DNA of 64,000 nt from the NCBI RefSeq assembly GCF_034190915.1, contig NW_026947484.1:82531982-82595981 (forward strand), read 5' to 3'. This DNA is from Cavia porcellus (taxonomy: Eukaryota > Chordata > Mammalia > Rodentia > Caviidae). Positions 23,418 to 36,639 of this stretch are shown here, piece by piece. The notes below the pieces were generated by a model. That model ran no database searches. It saw only the letters and a program-made list of their open reading frames with translations, and was not told where the DNA came from. The position numbers and the translations under genes are program-made. Position 1 is the stretch's first letter, and each line of letters begins with the position of its first letter.

Positions 23418-23870
23418 GCATAGCTTAGTTTTCTGTTGGTGCTGTAGCAGATTAATACTGGTATAAACAGTATTCCCTTACTGCGTATCTCATAGTTCTG
23501 TACACGAATGGCTCCTGTTAGTCACACTTGTTGAAATTCAAGGTGTTTGGAGGGCTCTACTCCTTACTGAGGCTGGCAGAAGAATCCATTTGCTTGCTCA
23601 TAGAGGTTGTTGGCTGGATTCACTTCTTATAACTGTAGGGGTACGGTTCTGTAGGGGCAAGACCTGATAGGCCTCACGCCAGTCCTTGTGTGTAATCCTC
23701 TACATTTCAGAACAAACAATCTGCAAATTTTCTTTTTCATGTAAGGTCACATTCACAGATTTCAGAGGTAGGATGAAAGTATCTTTGAAGGGCTGAGAGA
23801 GGTGGAAGCATCTGTCTACTACAGAGTACAAGTCAATAAATGATGAGGTAATTACAATCTAGTGTAGCCC
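23418..23870 (-). mobile_element. Probable old MaLR-type LTR fragment, antisense
   Basis: Starts 'agcttagttttctgttggtg' and continues with 'tctcatagttctgtacacga', 'gctggcagaagaatccattt' and 'gttgttggctggattcactt'. This resembles the complement of mammalian MaLR-class LTRs. The edges are unclear and it has no coding region. Confidence 0.45.
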
Positions 23871-24010
23871 ATGTTTTCTTAATACTAGTAATAGTATTAT
23901 ATTGACTATTAATAAATTCTCTTATATTATTCATTCTGTTTACATTTTCTTCCAGATTTTGGTAACTTTTATTATTTGAAACATATTTTGATCTCCAAGT
24001 GTGAGTCTTT

Positions 24011-24143
24011 TTTTTGGTCTTTTTTGTTTTTATCGGTACCAGGGAGAGTCTTTTTTTTTTTTTAAATCATTACTGGGGATTGAACTCACGACCGCCTGCT
24101 TGCAAGGCAGGTGCTTATGCCGCTGAGCTAAATCCCTAGCCCC
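24011..24143 (-). mobile_element. ID SINE plus a second, 5'-truncated ID tail, antisense
   Basis: A 16-bp duplication, 'ccaagtgtgagtcttt', flanks the whole unit (23995-24010 and 24144-24159). Inside is a complete ID complement at about 24048-24143. Next to it, at about 24009-24044, is an extra ID 3' end ('ggtcttttttgtttttatcg', 'gtaccaggga'). A second 'gagtctttttt' lies between the two. The simplest reading is a later, 5'-truncated ID insertion exactly at the A-tail boundary of the first. Confidence 0.85.
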
Positions 24144-24659
24144 CCAAGTGTGAGTCTTTAGAGAACTTTAGTATGAATTTATTATATATATGTATAATTT
24201 TTAATCACTGGAAAAATTGTGCACTGGGCATGCATTTATATGTTTTGTTCAAGACTAATGCAATGGGTGGATTATGAATTGTGTAAAATAGATTTTCAGT
24301 TTTAAGGATGCCCATGTTTGTTAGTCTTAATTATTTACCCTTTTAGTTTCTGCATGGTAGCTATAAAAAGGCATTACTCACAAGTGATGAAGTTAAGGTT
24401 TTTATAACTATTGTGAAAATACTGGCACATTTGCATAGTTGAGGCATGGGTTGAGAAAGATGATACCTTTTTCCTATGATGTAGGATTGACTCGAGTGTA
24501 TAAAAGTACCTGGTAAAGTATCTATTTGTGGTGTAGCATTCATTGATGTGGGTTTTGCACAGATGGCATGTGCATACTGTAATTCATTTATAGGTATAGT
24601 ATAAATATATCATATATCACAAGCACAGATTTCTGAAGACTCAGAAAACAGCTGCTAAA

Positions 24660-24800
24660 GCTAGACATGGAGATGCACACTTGTGTGTCTGCTCATGATA
24701 ATGCAGGAGGATTGCAGGTTCCAGGCCAGCCTAGGCAATTTAGCCAAAACCTTCTCAAAGTAAAAGGACCAAGGAATCCCCAGTAACAAAAGAAGAAAGA
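24660..24800 (+). mobile_element. B1-ID-type SINE, sense, diverged
   Basis: A B1-like start ('agctagacatggagatgcac', 'ccaggccagcctaggcaatt') and a very short right part 'aaggaatccccagtaac' suggest a B1-ID dimer with most of the ID half deleted. A purine-rich tail follows. Confidence 0.65.
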
Positions 24801-25486
24801 GGGTAAGAAAGAAAGAAACAAAGAACTACAACAAATCTGTTAGACAAGGCCATCTTTAATAGAAAATGATAATGAGTTTGAAAAGACAAGCTCATTTTCT
24901 ATGATAGATCTGTAGTCATAAGCCAGCAGGGTTTGGTCAGTAGAGGACTATTCTGGGTCTTTGAATAGCTAGCAAACTGGGGACACAGCTGCACCTATGG
25001 AGACCATGCTTATCTGCTAAAAGCCAGGTGCTGTTTGTGTTTCTGTGAATTTATCATTTGGGGATAACTTAGGCATAGAATGGAGCTATGGGTACAGTTG
25101 TTGTTTTGACAAAAGTTCAAGAAATGCATCCTTTGTCCTTGGCTGTTTGACTTCTGATGGTGGTTGATGACTTTTGATGTTCTTGTAGTAAGGACTGAGA
25201 GGGTGCTTCTTGGGTTAAAATCTGGTACTGAGTTATTAATAAGTCATGTTTATGTAAAAAATCTCTGCTCTTGAGAGATAGTTATGATTGGTTAGAAATC
25301 ACATTTAATTATTTGTTTCAAGCCCAAATATTTCTTGCAAATTTTTATAAATCACTTGAGGTTTGAAATTCTCAAGTAAAATACTATACTCTATGGATGT
25401 TGCAGTGCCTATATATTTTAGTCCTTTAATCCAGATGGTCTTCTTTTGTAATGTCCTTTTAAAATACCTAATTTCTGATACATATT

Positions 25487-25680
25487 TTTTTGATGGGGCA
25501 TGGTAGTCCTGGAGATTGAATGTACGGGTCTTTGCACTAAGCTATAATATCCCTAGCCTTAAAACAATTTTTTAAAAAAATTGTGGAACAAAGCCTTGCT
25601 AAGTTGCTACATTGTCCAACCTGGGTTTGAATTTGTGATCCTGTTGCTACAGCCTCCCAGAGTGTGACCAGTTTCAGCTT
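25487..25680 (-). mobile_element. B1-ID dimer, antisense, old
   Basis: On the + strand an ID complement ('ggagattgaatgtacgggtc', 'ctaagctataatatccctag') comes first. An A/T linker follows and then a B1 complement ('ttgctaagttgctacattgt', 'tgatcctgttgctacagcct'). This is the dimer order in reverse. Confidence 0.65.
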
Positions 25681-27434
25681 TGACCCAGACTATTTGTGTG
25701 GATTATATAGAAGTTCTGAGAAAAACAGGCAGAGATGAGAGTAATGGGACTTTACCTCTTACCCTCGATATCGACTTGACTATTCCTATTTCTAAAAATT
25801 TCTACAAATACTCTTTAATCCTTACTATGCTTCTTTCTTTTCTTGTATTCAACAAGGGTCATTCAGTTCTCTTTTGCCTTCATTTGCAAAATATACCAAA
25901 TGTGTAATGAGATGTTTCAGAACAAAAGGCACTTGTGTTTAGCAGGACCAACCTACCTATGAAGGTGTTTATATTGCTTTTCACTGTATCACTGACTGGA
26001 TTCTCACTGAAAATCATTGAGAACCATGTGCTGAGTAACCTTGTACCCCTGTGCTGCTGACCTCAAGGTGGCTCAAGCTGGGATGCTCAGAGTCCTTGTT
26101 CTGCCCTAGGAGTAGTAGTGCTACTGTATGTTGTATGCAGAAGGACACATGTCCTTTGTCTTCAGAGAGCTTTCCTGAAGAACAGAAGGGCTTTTAATAA
26201 ACTTTCATTGCAAAGCTCCACTATTAGTAGAACTCACGATCTAGTTACTTATTTTAGGAACTTTACAGCTTTGAGTATCAGAGTAGTCAAGAGTACAGTG
26301 CTATTTTGTTTCCTGATGGAGACTTGAAAACATATGACAGATATCTTAGCAAGTGAAGTCAGACCTTTGTGCACTTTTGAGACAACCGTTTCTGTTTCTG
26401 GAGTTTTCCTCCTCCTGTGGGGAATGATGTCCATGATTACTTTTGTGCAGTTGCCGCTGTGGCATTCCTAGTTCTGCTTCCTGCCTGGGCTGGATCAAAG
26501 ATCTGGCCCGCAGGTTGTATTTCAATTTTTAGTTTGGTGGGATGAAGTGCCGTTGTTTTGATGTTGGGTTTGATGGATTTTTTGCCACTGCATTCATTAG
26601 CTTCACATCAAAAAACTGACAGGCTGTTAAATGAAACTTTGGCTTAGATTTTCAGCTTGACTGTTTGAAGACATTTGTGAAGATATTTTGTTTTTGTGTT
26701 GCAGCAGCCTCAAGCACTATGATTGTCTCCAAGGGAAGAAAAGTTATTTACTGTACTGATTTTCTTGAGTAAAAAGAATCATTGTCTTGGGGACAGTTAT
26801 ATCTTGCCTAACCTATCAGAAGCAGTGTATTTATTACAGTAGGTGCAGTGTGAGAGGCTTTTAATGGCAGCTTAAGTGATGATATCTTCTTGGAAGGAAA
26901 TATAATAATTGGTGACATCAAAATACTACCTTTTATTTTGCATTCGTTTTAAGTGATATCATATCAATCTGATATGTTACAAAGTTGAAAAGCTGGTCTA
27001 CAGAATTGGAAATATTTTCTTATGAATTCCCAGAGCACTGCTTTACTAATTTTTAAGCATTTTGATATTTATAGCCTCAAATATTTGGACAAGTTTAAAA
27101 ATAGATGATAGAAAATTTTGAGATTGATTTTCCTTTAATGTGAAAGTAATTCCAACTATTAAATTGTCTAGCATGTAAGTGCCACGATAGAGGTTTGTTC
27201 TATTTTACATTTTAGTCATTCTCTAAAATTAAATTCCATTTTTCTTAATCAGTAACATCTATCAAAAAATGCAAAAGTTTAGTCTTAGACAATCTTTATT
27301 AAAATAATGAGGATTTACTATGCTTTTAATCACCAAATACTAGTATAATAATATGTCATGTGAAGGTCAAGAAAACATGTTACTTTGTACTGTTAGTTTT
27401 ATGATGTGCTTGCTAATTGCTTAAGTGTTTTTGT

Positions 27435-27496
27435 GTTTGTGTGTAGTGGTGGCAGAGCTCATGGTGTGTGCTGTACCACTGAACTGAACCAGCCCC
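27435..27496 (-). mobile_element. ID SINE fragment, antisense
   Basis: Only 'gctcatggtgtgtgctgtac' and 'cactgaactgaaccagcccc' survive, resembling the complement of the 5' half of an ID element. Confidence 0.4.
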
Positions 27497-28844
27497 TGGA
27501 TACTGATTGTTTACTCTGCAGAAATGTATCTGAGAAAAACTATGCCTTTTGATAAAATGTGGTAACTTCAATTAAAAGCTAGTTGAAGGAATACTTAGGA
27601 AAAATTCCTGAAGTGGGATCTGAACCCGATGGTCCAGTCATATAATACTTTTATCTTTTTCATAGGTAGAGTTGTCAGTTAATTAGAAGTGAAGCATGTC
27701 AACGAAGGTTACTGCTCCCTTTACTTCATGATAAGTACTTCTTGGTGCTTCAAGAGCGACATATACAGATGGCCAAATATGAAATCTTGATCATTTGTTA
27801 TGATCTCTTTGAATAAAAAAAAATTTAATGGTATTTATTGAGCTCAGTGACAATTAATAGATTTTTTTTTGTTGTTAAGCAATTAGCAACTTGACTTGTG
27901 AGTCTGCAGTCTCTGCTCCTTGCACTTGACTAAGGTGCCGGAAAGAGGAGGGGCTTTTTTTTTTGTCAGAGCACAGCCTGCAAATTCCCACAGGGGCTGG
28001 AATCACAGTAGGCCTCTGTGGCAGTTCCAGGCCCCAAACACTTTGGATCATTTAATTTTTCACTCTCAGACACAAGACTATGAATTTAATATTAGGAGAA
28101 TTAGGTTTTACTATTTAAAATATCAAAGAGCTTGAAAGAGTTGGTAAAAAATCTTAAAATGAATGTTTATCAGTGTCTTACTAGTTCTACATCTTTGAAA
28201 TTAGAAGAATCATCAAATCATTAGGTATTTTAAAGTAGAAAAGTATCTCAAGTTAGGCAGATCCAAAGCAAGTCTGGCATAAAAGTCCAGTGCTTAGTTC
28301 TTTCCTTCTTTTACCAATAACTACTATTTTAAATTTACTTTACTACTTTAAATTTACTTTTAAAAAACTTTAAATGGACAACATTTAAAGTTTACAAATA
28401 GTTTTACCAGCCATTATTTTTGTCTCTCATTTGTGTTGAACATTTTGCTGTTTTTAAGGGAGGATAGTATTGATACTTGTATACCTTTTAAATTGTGATA
28501 CAGTTTTGTCATAGTTTTATTTGTCTCATTGATATTTTCATATTTATCATACTGAAATATTACCCATGAATAAAGATTAAGGGATATTTCAACTTAATGT
28601 GTAATGTTAATGACATTCTAATATTGGGAAATTGTCTATTTTAAAATAAAAGTTTAGTATTTGGGGGGACAGAGAATGAGAGTTGGTTGGTACATACATA
28701 GATATTTTACTATTTATTATTTTAAAAATCTATTTGGAAAAGGCTACAAAAACATATTGTAAAAAATTTAGCATGCTTTATGTTCCATGGGCAGTATCAA
28801 CATTAGTTTTATAAAGTTAGTTACATTTCCCTTTTCTTTTTCTT

Positions 28845-29010
28845 TTTTCTTATTCTTATTCTTTTTCATTTTGAAACAGGGTCTTGCTATGCAGTTCGGG
28901 CTGGCCTTGAACTCATTTTGTAGCCTAGGCTGGTCTTGAACTCACAAGGATCCTCCTGTCTCAGCACCCTGAGTGCTGGGATTGTAGGCGTGTACCATCA
29001 TGCCTGGGTT
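28845..29010 (-). mobile_element. B1-type SINE with internal duplication, antisense
   Basis: A well preserved complement of B1: 'gggtcttgctatgcagttcg', 'ggctggccttgaactcattt', then again 'tagcctaggctggtcttgaa' and 'gagtgctgggattgtaggcg'. This copy best shows the duplicated 'aggctggccttgaactca' block typical of B1 in this genome. Confidence 0.88.
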
Positions 29011-29369
29011 CTATGCATTTTTCTTAAATTAGAAATACAGCTCAAGTAATGGTTACTGATCTTCCATGCTCTGTGTAGGATTGCTCTTAGAGTCACTCAA
29101 GGTAGAGTGTGTGGGAAGTATCTGATAAGAGAAAGATATTTTGTCTTGAATCTCAGGACTGTGATCTCTGTCAGTCTGAGAACAAAGCTTCTCCTGAGCT
29201 TTGTTTTCTTCTGGCATCAGGGAAGCATTGTTGTGTAGTGGTGAGAGGCCCATGTTCTTTTCAAACTTGAATTCTACCTTCCTTTCTTTCCTTTTTCCTT
29301 CTCCTTGCCTTCCTTCTTTTTGAGATCTCTCTCTGTCTTTTAACAGTCCTTTAAAAGATAAACTTGAGT

Positions 29370-29648
29370 CTTTGTAGGAAAATGAATACAGCTTGATGCT
29401 AATGTTAAATGAAATAAATCAGACAAACAAGCTTAAACAATACATTGTTTCTTTTATATGAGAAATCCAAATTATAAATAAAGAACAAAATAAAAGGTAA
29501 CAGGAAGGAGAGAGATTGTTCTCAAATGGGAAGAGGATCAAGAGATGAAGGGAGACTGGTAGGGAGGTAAAGGATAGAGGAAAGAAAGGAATTAAGATAT
29601 GTTACTGTGCCAACTCAACACATGGGATGTAAACATGTTGTACTGCAA
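29370..29648 (+). mobile_element. Old L1 3' end, sense
   Basis: Resembles the L1 segment 'gctaatgttaaatgaaataa' then 'tcttttatatgagaaatcca', followed by a purine-rich stretch ('gggagactggtagggaggta') typical of L1 3' UTRs. It is cut by the younger L1 that inserts at 29665. Confidence 0.6.
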
Positions 29649-29664
29649 CCATGTACTAATTTTT

Positions 29665-30661
29665 TTTTATTTGAAGAGAAAAAAAGAAAGGACATAAAAA
29701 ACAAAGCAGTAAAAGGGTACAAATAATGCAGTATTTCAAGAAAAAAATATATAGTAAGAAATCACCAGTTAGTAAGTTACATATTATCTTCTCAGGAACA
29801 GTTGTCCAAATTACAAAATTAAAGCATATAAAGTGGACATTCATACAGTGAAATGGGAGACAGTTCCGTTCAATGGTCCAACAAAAGCTCAGTAATACGG
29901 TTTTTCATCCTACACACTCGAACGTACCTGCGGTTATATCCCTTAGTCCACCTTCCTTTCCTCTCTTTTTTACAATAACAATTAGACTTTTTGGATTTTA
30001 TTACTCCCACAGTTCTTATTACTTTTTTCGAAGAGAATAAAACCAAATGTGACTAAGCAAAACAGAGTCAGTTAGAACAGAAGGGTGGGCATAGCACATG
30101 ATGCAAAAATAGAATACCAGGTGATCAGAAGTGGTTACCATCGTGCCTCTTGCTATTTTTAAATTTAGTTGTCTATATCATCAGATATAATAGAATTGAT
30201 CAAAACAGTACAGAACAAGACCAATAAAACCTACACTGAAGACCTTGCAGGACTTCAAAAAAAGGATAATAGTCACACCATAATGGGCATCATAGTATAT
30301 CTTATTGCCTTCAAAGTGGTTGCCTATACCCTCAAACTTGATACTATCAAACAAAATAGAATATAGAATAATCAGACAGAACAAGATGGGGAGAGCTATA
30401 CTGGGGTTCAAATCAGGTTAATAGGAAAACCAAGATAGTTACTATAATATGTCCCACTATTTTTAATTTAGTTTTCCCTTAATTAAAAAAATGAGAAAAA
30501 ATAGATTAATTTTTTAAAAAAGGGAGAGATTGAGATAAGAGAGGACATTGTAACAGAACAACGCAGGGCAGAACCGAACCATTCAAGCATCATTGTGTTT
30601 CACCACCAGATAATCTAACATAATAGTAGTCACCATAGCGCCTCTTTCCTTGATTTATTTG
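29665..30661 (-). mobile_element. L1 3' end, antisense, with 16-bp target-site duplication
   Basis: A T-run at the left edge is the complement of the poly(A) tail. The sequence matches, segment by segment, the 3' UTR of the ORF2-less element at 57439-58772. Examples are 'aaatcaccagttagtaagtt' against 'aaatcaccagttaatggatt', and 'gttccgttcaatggtcca' against 'gttctgttcaatgatcca'. 'ccatgtactaattttt' occurs at 29649-29664 and 30662-30677. Read on the minus strand, the cut site is TTTTT/AAAAA, as expected for L1 endonuclease. It is 5'-truncated and has no ORF; small open frames inside are chance. Confidence 0.9.
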
Positions 30662-32084
30662 CCATGTACTAATTTTTAAAAAGCTGTTAACAGTTCATTG
30701 TTTATCCCTTTAAAAATAACAGCATATATTTGTATCTTTAAAAAATAATCTACGAAAAGGATAGTACACATTGTTTTATAGTGTCATTTCTTTAGTTTAT
30801 CTTATTGCTTAATTTATCTTTCATTTGTGGCAATTAAAGCACTTTAGGGCATAGAAAGTTATTAAAAGAACAATCCTTTGCTTTTTCCTATAGAGTATGA
30901 CAGGTGGTTTGCAGTGGGTTTTCTCCTGAGGGTCATCACAGAAGCACAGTAGTGCATTAGAGTTCATTGCACAGATCTTGTTAACAAATCACAACGTGAG
31001 AACGAATGCTGTAGTGCATGCTCTGTTTGCATTCCCTCTGTGCAGAGCAGATGGCAGGTGGACCTGTTCTCACACGTGTCCAGCTCAGTCCCATTTTTGT
31101 GATGGCGCAGGTCTCACAGCCATCTTAGCTTAGTCACCACAGTGCATGATGCCTTCCTGGTTTTTGTTACACTGAATGGCAATGATTATAATGGAGTCCA
31201 CGTATTTGAAGGATTATGTTCTTCTGGTAAATCTTAATAAGTTTCCAACAAACTCAGTTTCTTTCATGTCTCCCACATTCACTGGAATAGTCTTTTACGA
31301 GGCCAGATAAAATAAGTGAATATAGCCAGCAGTTCAGTGATAATGTGAAGTTCAGATAGGATTGACAAGAGAGAAAAATAACTAGCCTGGTTTCTAAGTA
31401 TATGCATATAGACAAGGAAAACTACCTTAAAACAAAACCTCAAGACACACACACATAATTGCACTGCAGGAATCATAAAGAATGGTATCAATTTAAAATA
31501 TTTACAATCCGGAAATGATTGCCCATTTTTGGAATAGAGCAGATGGTGCTTAAAACGTTCTTTAATATTATGTTATTCCTAAAAACAGACAACCAGAGAG
31601 TAAATACTATCCATATTGAAAAAGCTATATGTGAACTTTTCTGTTTGGGAGGGTGCCATTGTAGAGCTGAAGAATAATGTATCTCAGTACACCAGGAAGG
31701 ACCTACATTCCACAGAGTTTTGGAAGAGGATTTAAGGGTAGGGAGGGAAAATATTACAAAGAAAGAAGTATTTTAAACCTCTCAATGCCAGAGTGAACTT
31801 ATATGGTATATGTTTTCCTTCAAAGCTATGTTAGTGAATGACTCATGTTCTAAAATATCTAAATTCTGTTACAACCACACCTGTTAGTTTGAGAAGTATA
31901 TTTTGGTATTTGGTTATAATGTTTAGAAAGTGTGATTTTGTGGTTTAGTGTTTTGTATTTGGTAAGAGAAAATGTTAAAGAGGTTCCTTAGAATTTTGGT
32001 GTTGTTTACATACATGACTTTGTGAATTAATGCCGAATTCTAAGCCCTGCAACGGAGTTTGAGAAAGGATGACCAGAATGTGTT

Positions 32085-32178
32085 ATTTTTATTTATTTAT
32101 TTTTGGTACTGAGGATCGTACTTATGATCTTGTGCTTGCCAGTTGGGTGCTTAAGTCGCGAGTTAAATCTTGGCCTGA
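32085..32178 (-). mobile_element. ID SINE, antisense
   Basis: Reads 'ggtactgaggatcgtactta', 'tgtgcttgccagttgggtgc' and 'gagttaaatcttggcc', the complement of a moderately diverged ID. Confidence 0.75.
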
Positions 32179-35026
32179 CCAGGATGTTTTAATATGTAAA
32201 CTGCTGTTTTAGACTTGTAGAAGGGCCTCCATTATCGCAGTGTGAAAGACATTCCCTGAGTACAGGCTCTTTATGATCAGTTCGTGGTGGTTTTGGACCC
32301 AGTTACCTAAAAATAGGGTACTGTTGCCATTGGGATTGACAGTATCTGACAAAGGCAGGTCACTGTGAGTTTTTCAGCTACTTGGTAGTGAATTCTGGTG
32401 GTGAGCACAGATTCTTTTTCTGTGATCCTGCCAATTGGAGTAGCCTATGCAAAGCAGAAAAGGAATCATTCAAATCCTTATCTTTGAAAGTGTACTTTGA
32501 ACTGGGCAATAGAGAATTTGACGTTCATATGCAGCAAACAAGTAACAGTTGCGGTTGCTTACTGAGAAAATTGGAAGGGAAAATTCACTGTTTTTAAAGG
32601 AAACCAGAAGCACTGATCAGAGTCTAGAATTCTTAAGACTGTAAGCCATTCTGTTTGATTCAGTATCTGTTAATCACTGCATGCTGGCCTATGACAGGCT
32701 TTTGGGAGGAGGCCCCTAGCCTTTCATTCGTTCCAGCTGCCTCAGATACCATTGCGTCAACTTGATGAGACCTTGGACCTACTGGCCTAAACTGGGTGTT
32801 TTATCATATTCTGTAAGTATGTGCATAAATATGCTTAAATTAGGCTAAAATTATATACCTTTGTGTTTTGCTTATTTTTGTTTTTGACTATTTTCTTATA
32901 TTCAAAGACCTCAAATATTAATTAATTAAAAACTTGCATATTTTATCATACAAATATACCTTAATTTAACTGGTTTAGTGGAATTTGGTTGTTTAAAAAA
33001 TTTGGCATTACAAATTACAAATGTTGCAAAGAGCTTTATGCATAAATTGTTTAAAGGAATCATTTGAATACATGTTTTGAAATTGTTTATAAGACTTGTA
33101 CTTATATAAATAACATGAAAATGATTTTTTGCAAAGATTAAGATCATTAAACTTATTTTCTACTTTTTAAAAAATAATCTTTTTAAAATTTGTGGATAGT
33201 TAATCGTGATAATTTTCATTTGTATTTATGGTTCAGTATTTTAAAATAGGACTATAGTAGTGAGATTTAAGAATATGAGCCTTTGATTCTATCTTCTGCT
33301 CACATTATCTCCAGATTGTTCATTTTTAAGTTATTTTGGGGAATTGTTATGTTTAAGTACTCGGTGTTTGCATATGGCCTCAGAATTTAGCTCATATTTC
33401 TCTTTTCTCCTTAACTGAACTCCTTTTCTTTTAACTACTGACTAGTGAACAGGTGTATCTTTTCCAGCTCCCAGTGTTTCTGCAGCAAAAGTTGGATGTT
33501 CTTATACTGTTAATTGCAGAGAAGCAAGAAATGGAAAGTCTCACACTTTGTGGGAGTTGCACAGGTTCAAGATACAATTATGTCCTGTTTGTTCCATGAT
33601 GTAGGGGAGAAAGGTTATTTTTCCCATGACCCTCTAGGTTATTCAGTTGAATAAAGAAGTCTTTATTCATTCGGGTCCTGGGCTAGATTTCTAGCCTCAT
33701 CCCACTCATTCCCCCCTTTCTGCTGTTGCTTGAGTGGATTATGGCTTTCGCAGGAAAGATATCTTACAAAAGCTTGCAGAAATTCTTAGTATCTTTCAAA
33801 ATTTTGTGTAGTATCCCACAGTACAGTGATACCTTTTCTGGGGTTTCGTATGTTTCTTTTGGCCACTGTATTCTATTAATTGTGTATTTGTCCATCTGTC
33901 CACTAGAATTTTTTCTTCCAAATTAATTTTGAATCATCCTCATATTCCAGGACATATTGTCATGATATTTCTAAGAGTTGAGAGAAAATATTACTTGGCC
34001 CATCATTCCTTGGGAGGATGGCAGTAAACCCAGCTCATTTTAAAGGCAGCAAGCACTCATGACTGGAGACAAAAGCCGGAGAGACAAAGAACGAAGCAAG
34101 TACAGTATAATCTTGGAAAAGTAGAAATTAGAAACAGAAAAAATGGGTAAAGTTGAAGACACACATATTTGGATTATTAATCATTTTCCACTTTTAACAG
34201 AGAATGCTAGATGCTTTGAGACTGGGCAAGTTTGCAAGGTAAGGGGTTTTTAAGATGAGTTCTGATCAGTAGGTCTGGGCTACCACACTTGCAGAGAGAT
34301 GTGCAGGCTGTGGAATCCGTGGTGCAGTAAACTTGGTAGGAAGGAACCCGACGACTGCCTGAGTACTGGTGACTGTGCTACGCATTAACGGAGTTTCAGA
34401 ATAAAGGTATGGCTTAGTGAAAGGAGGACAACGCCGGCCCATTTTGTGTCATCTGTATGGTACAGCTTAAGCCCACAACAGAGCTAATCACTGGAGTGTA
34501 CAGAGCACTGACAGAAGTGAGGAAGTAGGTACTTCACGGAGATGTGAAGTATTTATGGAGTTGGGTGTGTTTTCAGGTTGGGATTTGAACTGTGGTAAAA
34601 ATAAGGGTCATTTTACTAAAACAGTGGGATGCTGTGTACCTCCAAGAGTGTGGCATTCATTCTTAGTGTCACTCACTATTTTTATGAGCTTTTGACTGTT
34701 ATTTAAAATATAGGGTGAAGGTGAATATTTTAAAATTGTCAGATATATGACTATTTAGATAAAATTTTCCACAGATTTATGGTATACATTTTTTCTCTAG
34801 GTATAAATTTTAGTTTTAATATTTTCTTTGAGTCACTGAAAGATTGGCATTACATATTTTTTATGTAGTTATCTCAATATGACTATAACCTACTCTTGTG
34901 GCCAGGGTAAACAAGGATATTTATAAGACCTTTTCCCCTCATTTTGTGATTGTGAAAATATGACTACAGGCAGTAGTTGACTAAGTTGGCTAAGTAGATC
35001 TTTCAGAACATTTCTACTTTGCAGCT

Positions 35027-35462
35027 TGTTATGGCTTGTATCTAGGTGTCCCCGCAAAGCCTCGTGCACTCATAGATGGGGCTTTTGGGAAGTGGCTGGA
35101 TCTAGGGTGTATGAATATGGATTAAGGTTGTGTAATAATTGGATTAGTTCACTGATTGGTTAGCCTTGTTTTGGGTGTAGGTAGTGGGAAACCCATCTGG
35201 GTGTGGGTGGCTCCAACTATTAATTAGGCTTGTAGCCTGTATGCAATATAAAGGGACAGAAAGAAGGCAGGCTTATTGTTTCCTGGCTGCTCTGCCATGG
35301 ACTGTTTCTCTTCTGCCATCTCCCTCTGCCATGCCAGCCTGCTTTGGAGCCAGCTAACGGTGGACTGAAATCTCTACAAATTGTGAACTGACTAAAATCT
35401 TCTTCCTCTAACTTGTGGGTATTGGGAACCTTGTCCCAGCAACAAGGAAGTAACTAAAAACA
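35027..35462 (+). mobile_element. Solo LTR, MaLR-like, sense
   Basis: Starts 'tgttatggcttgtatctagg' and ends 'cagcaacaaggaagtaacta' plus an A-rich 'aaaca'. The start and end match in complement the ends of the copies at 41.6 and 43.6 kb, so this is one family of about 345-436 bp beginning TG and ending CA. 'cagct' directly flanks it (35022-35026 and 35461-35465), overlapping the last CA. The class name is inferred from the layout of mammalian MaLR LTRs. There are no internal viral genes. Confidence 0.7.
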
Positions 35463-36240
35463 GCTATAAAAAACAGTAGTGTATGTTGTGAGAAAGACCT
35501 GCAAAATACATTGTGTGTAACAAAAAGTATGTAACCAAAAAGGTGGTGAATGAGTATCTTTTTTTAAAAATGTGGCAGTTTTAAAAATAATTTTTTAAAA
35601 ATGCAAATTGTTAAAAAAACAAATGGAAAGATACATCTGACTAACTATAGTAACTATATTGGCCAGTGACATTAATTTGAAGACTATGCAGGAGAAGGAA
35701 CTCCTTTTCTTTTATACAACCTACTTATATACTGTTGGAATTCTTTTGAATGAAGTTTTTCATAAATTACTTTGTATTGTTTGGAAAGATACAATCAAAC
35801 TATTGAAATTCACTGGTATCTGTGCCTAGAGCTGTGAACTAATGCCTAAATATGTAGAAATGTTCTGAAGTCTGTCTACTTTTAGAGTCATTAAATTATA
35901 CCCAGAAAGTCACTTTGAGGGAGAAGAGTGGCATAGTATTTTTTAGTATTCAAACGTGTTATAATAAGTAATGTCTATCTTGTTAAGGATCATCCCTTAC
36001 TGACTCTGAAATGGAAATAAGCATCATTGATACAGATTAATATATTCTTGAAAGATTAAGTGCAATTCTGCTCTGCAAATGTATTCAGACAAAGCAGTGT
36101 TTTTTGTTGCTTAAAACTTGAAATTGTATATTGACTTTATGATGTGTGATGCTTTTTTATCCTTTTCATTTAATCAAAACTCACTTTTAGGCTTTGTAAA
36201 TTATACCAGGTACTATGGTGCTTAAAAGTACAGTATTTTA

Positions 36241-36351
36241 GGGCTGGGATTTAGCTCAGCGGCATAAGTGCCTAGCTTGCAAACGTGTGGTCGTGAGTTC
36301 GATCCCTGGTACCGGTAAAAATACCAAAAAAAAAAAAAAAAAGACTAAAAA
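36241..36351 (+). mobile_element. ID SINE, sense, near consensus, with 17-bp target-site duplication
   Basis: A complete tRNA-derived ID: start 'gggctgggatttagctcagc' (A box), then 'cgtgagttcgatccctggta' (B box), then A-rich tail. 'aaaagtacagtatttta' occurs at 36224-36240 and 36352-36368, preceded by TT on the left, giving a TT/AAAA cut typical of L1 endonuclease. Pol III type 2 promoter boxes are intact by eye. It is a SINE and not a tRNA gene: the acceptor stem cannot close and the A tail follows directly. Confidence 0.94.
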
Positions 36352-36639
36352 AAAAGTACAGTATTTTATTTCTTTTGTTTTTAAATTAGATTCATGGGCA
36401 GTGTAGATCATTCACCAGCAGAGGGCAGTGTCTCATAAAGTTTTACTGCCAAGTCATTTAGAGGGAGAGGGTTTGTTGTCTTATAGGAGAGTATCTTGGA
36501 AGATATTGATTATACATTTGTAAATGGTATATTTTATATCAAAGGTCATATGATGAAAGGGGACATAATTTAAGGAATAAGAAGTTTGTAGGGATATTTA
36601 ATCTATTTATAATCTTTATACATTTTTAAAATTTTTATT

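Noticed and set aside
36241..36351. A tRNA gene, because of A- and B-box-like motifs
   Set aside because: It lacks a closing acceptor stem, ends in an A-rich tail and has 17-bp target duplications, so it is an ID SINE derived from a tRNA.
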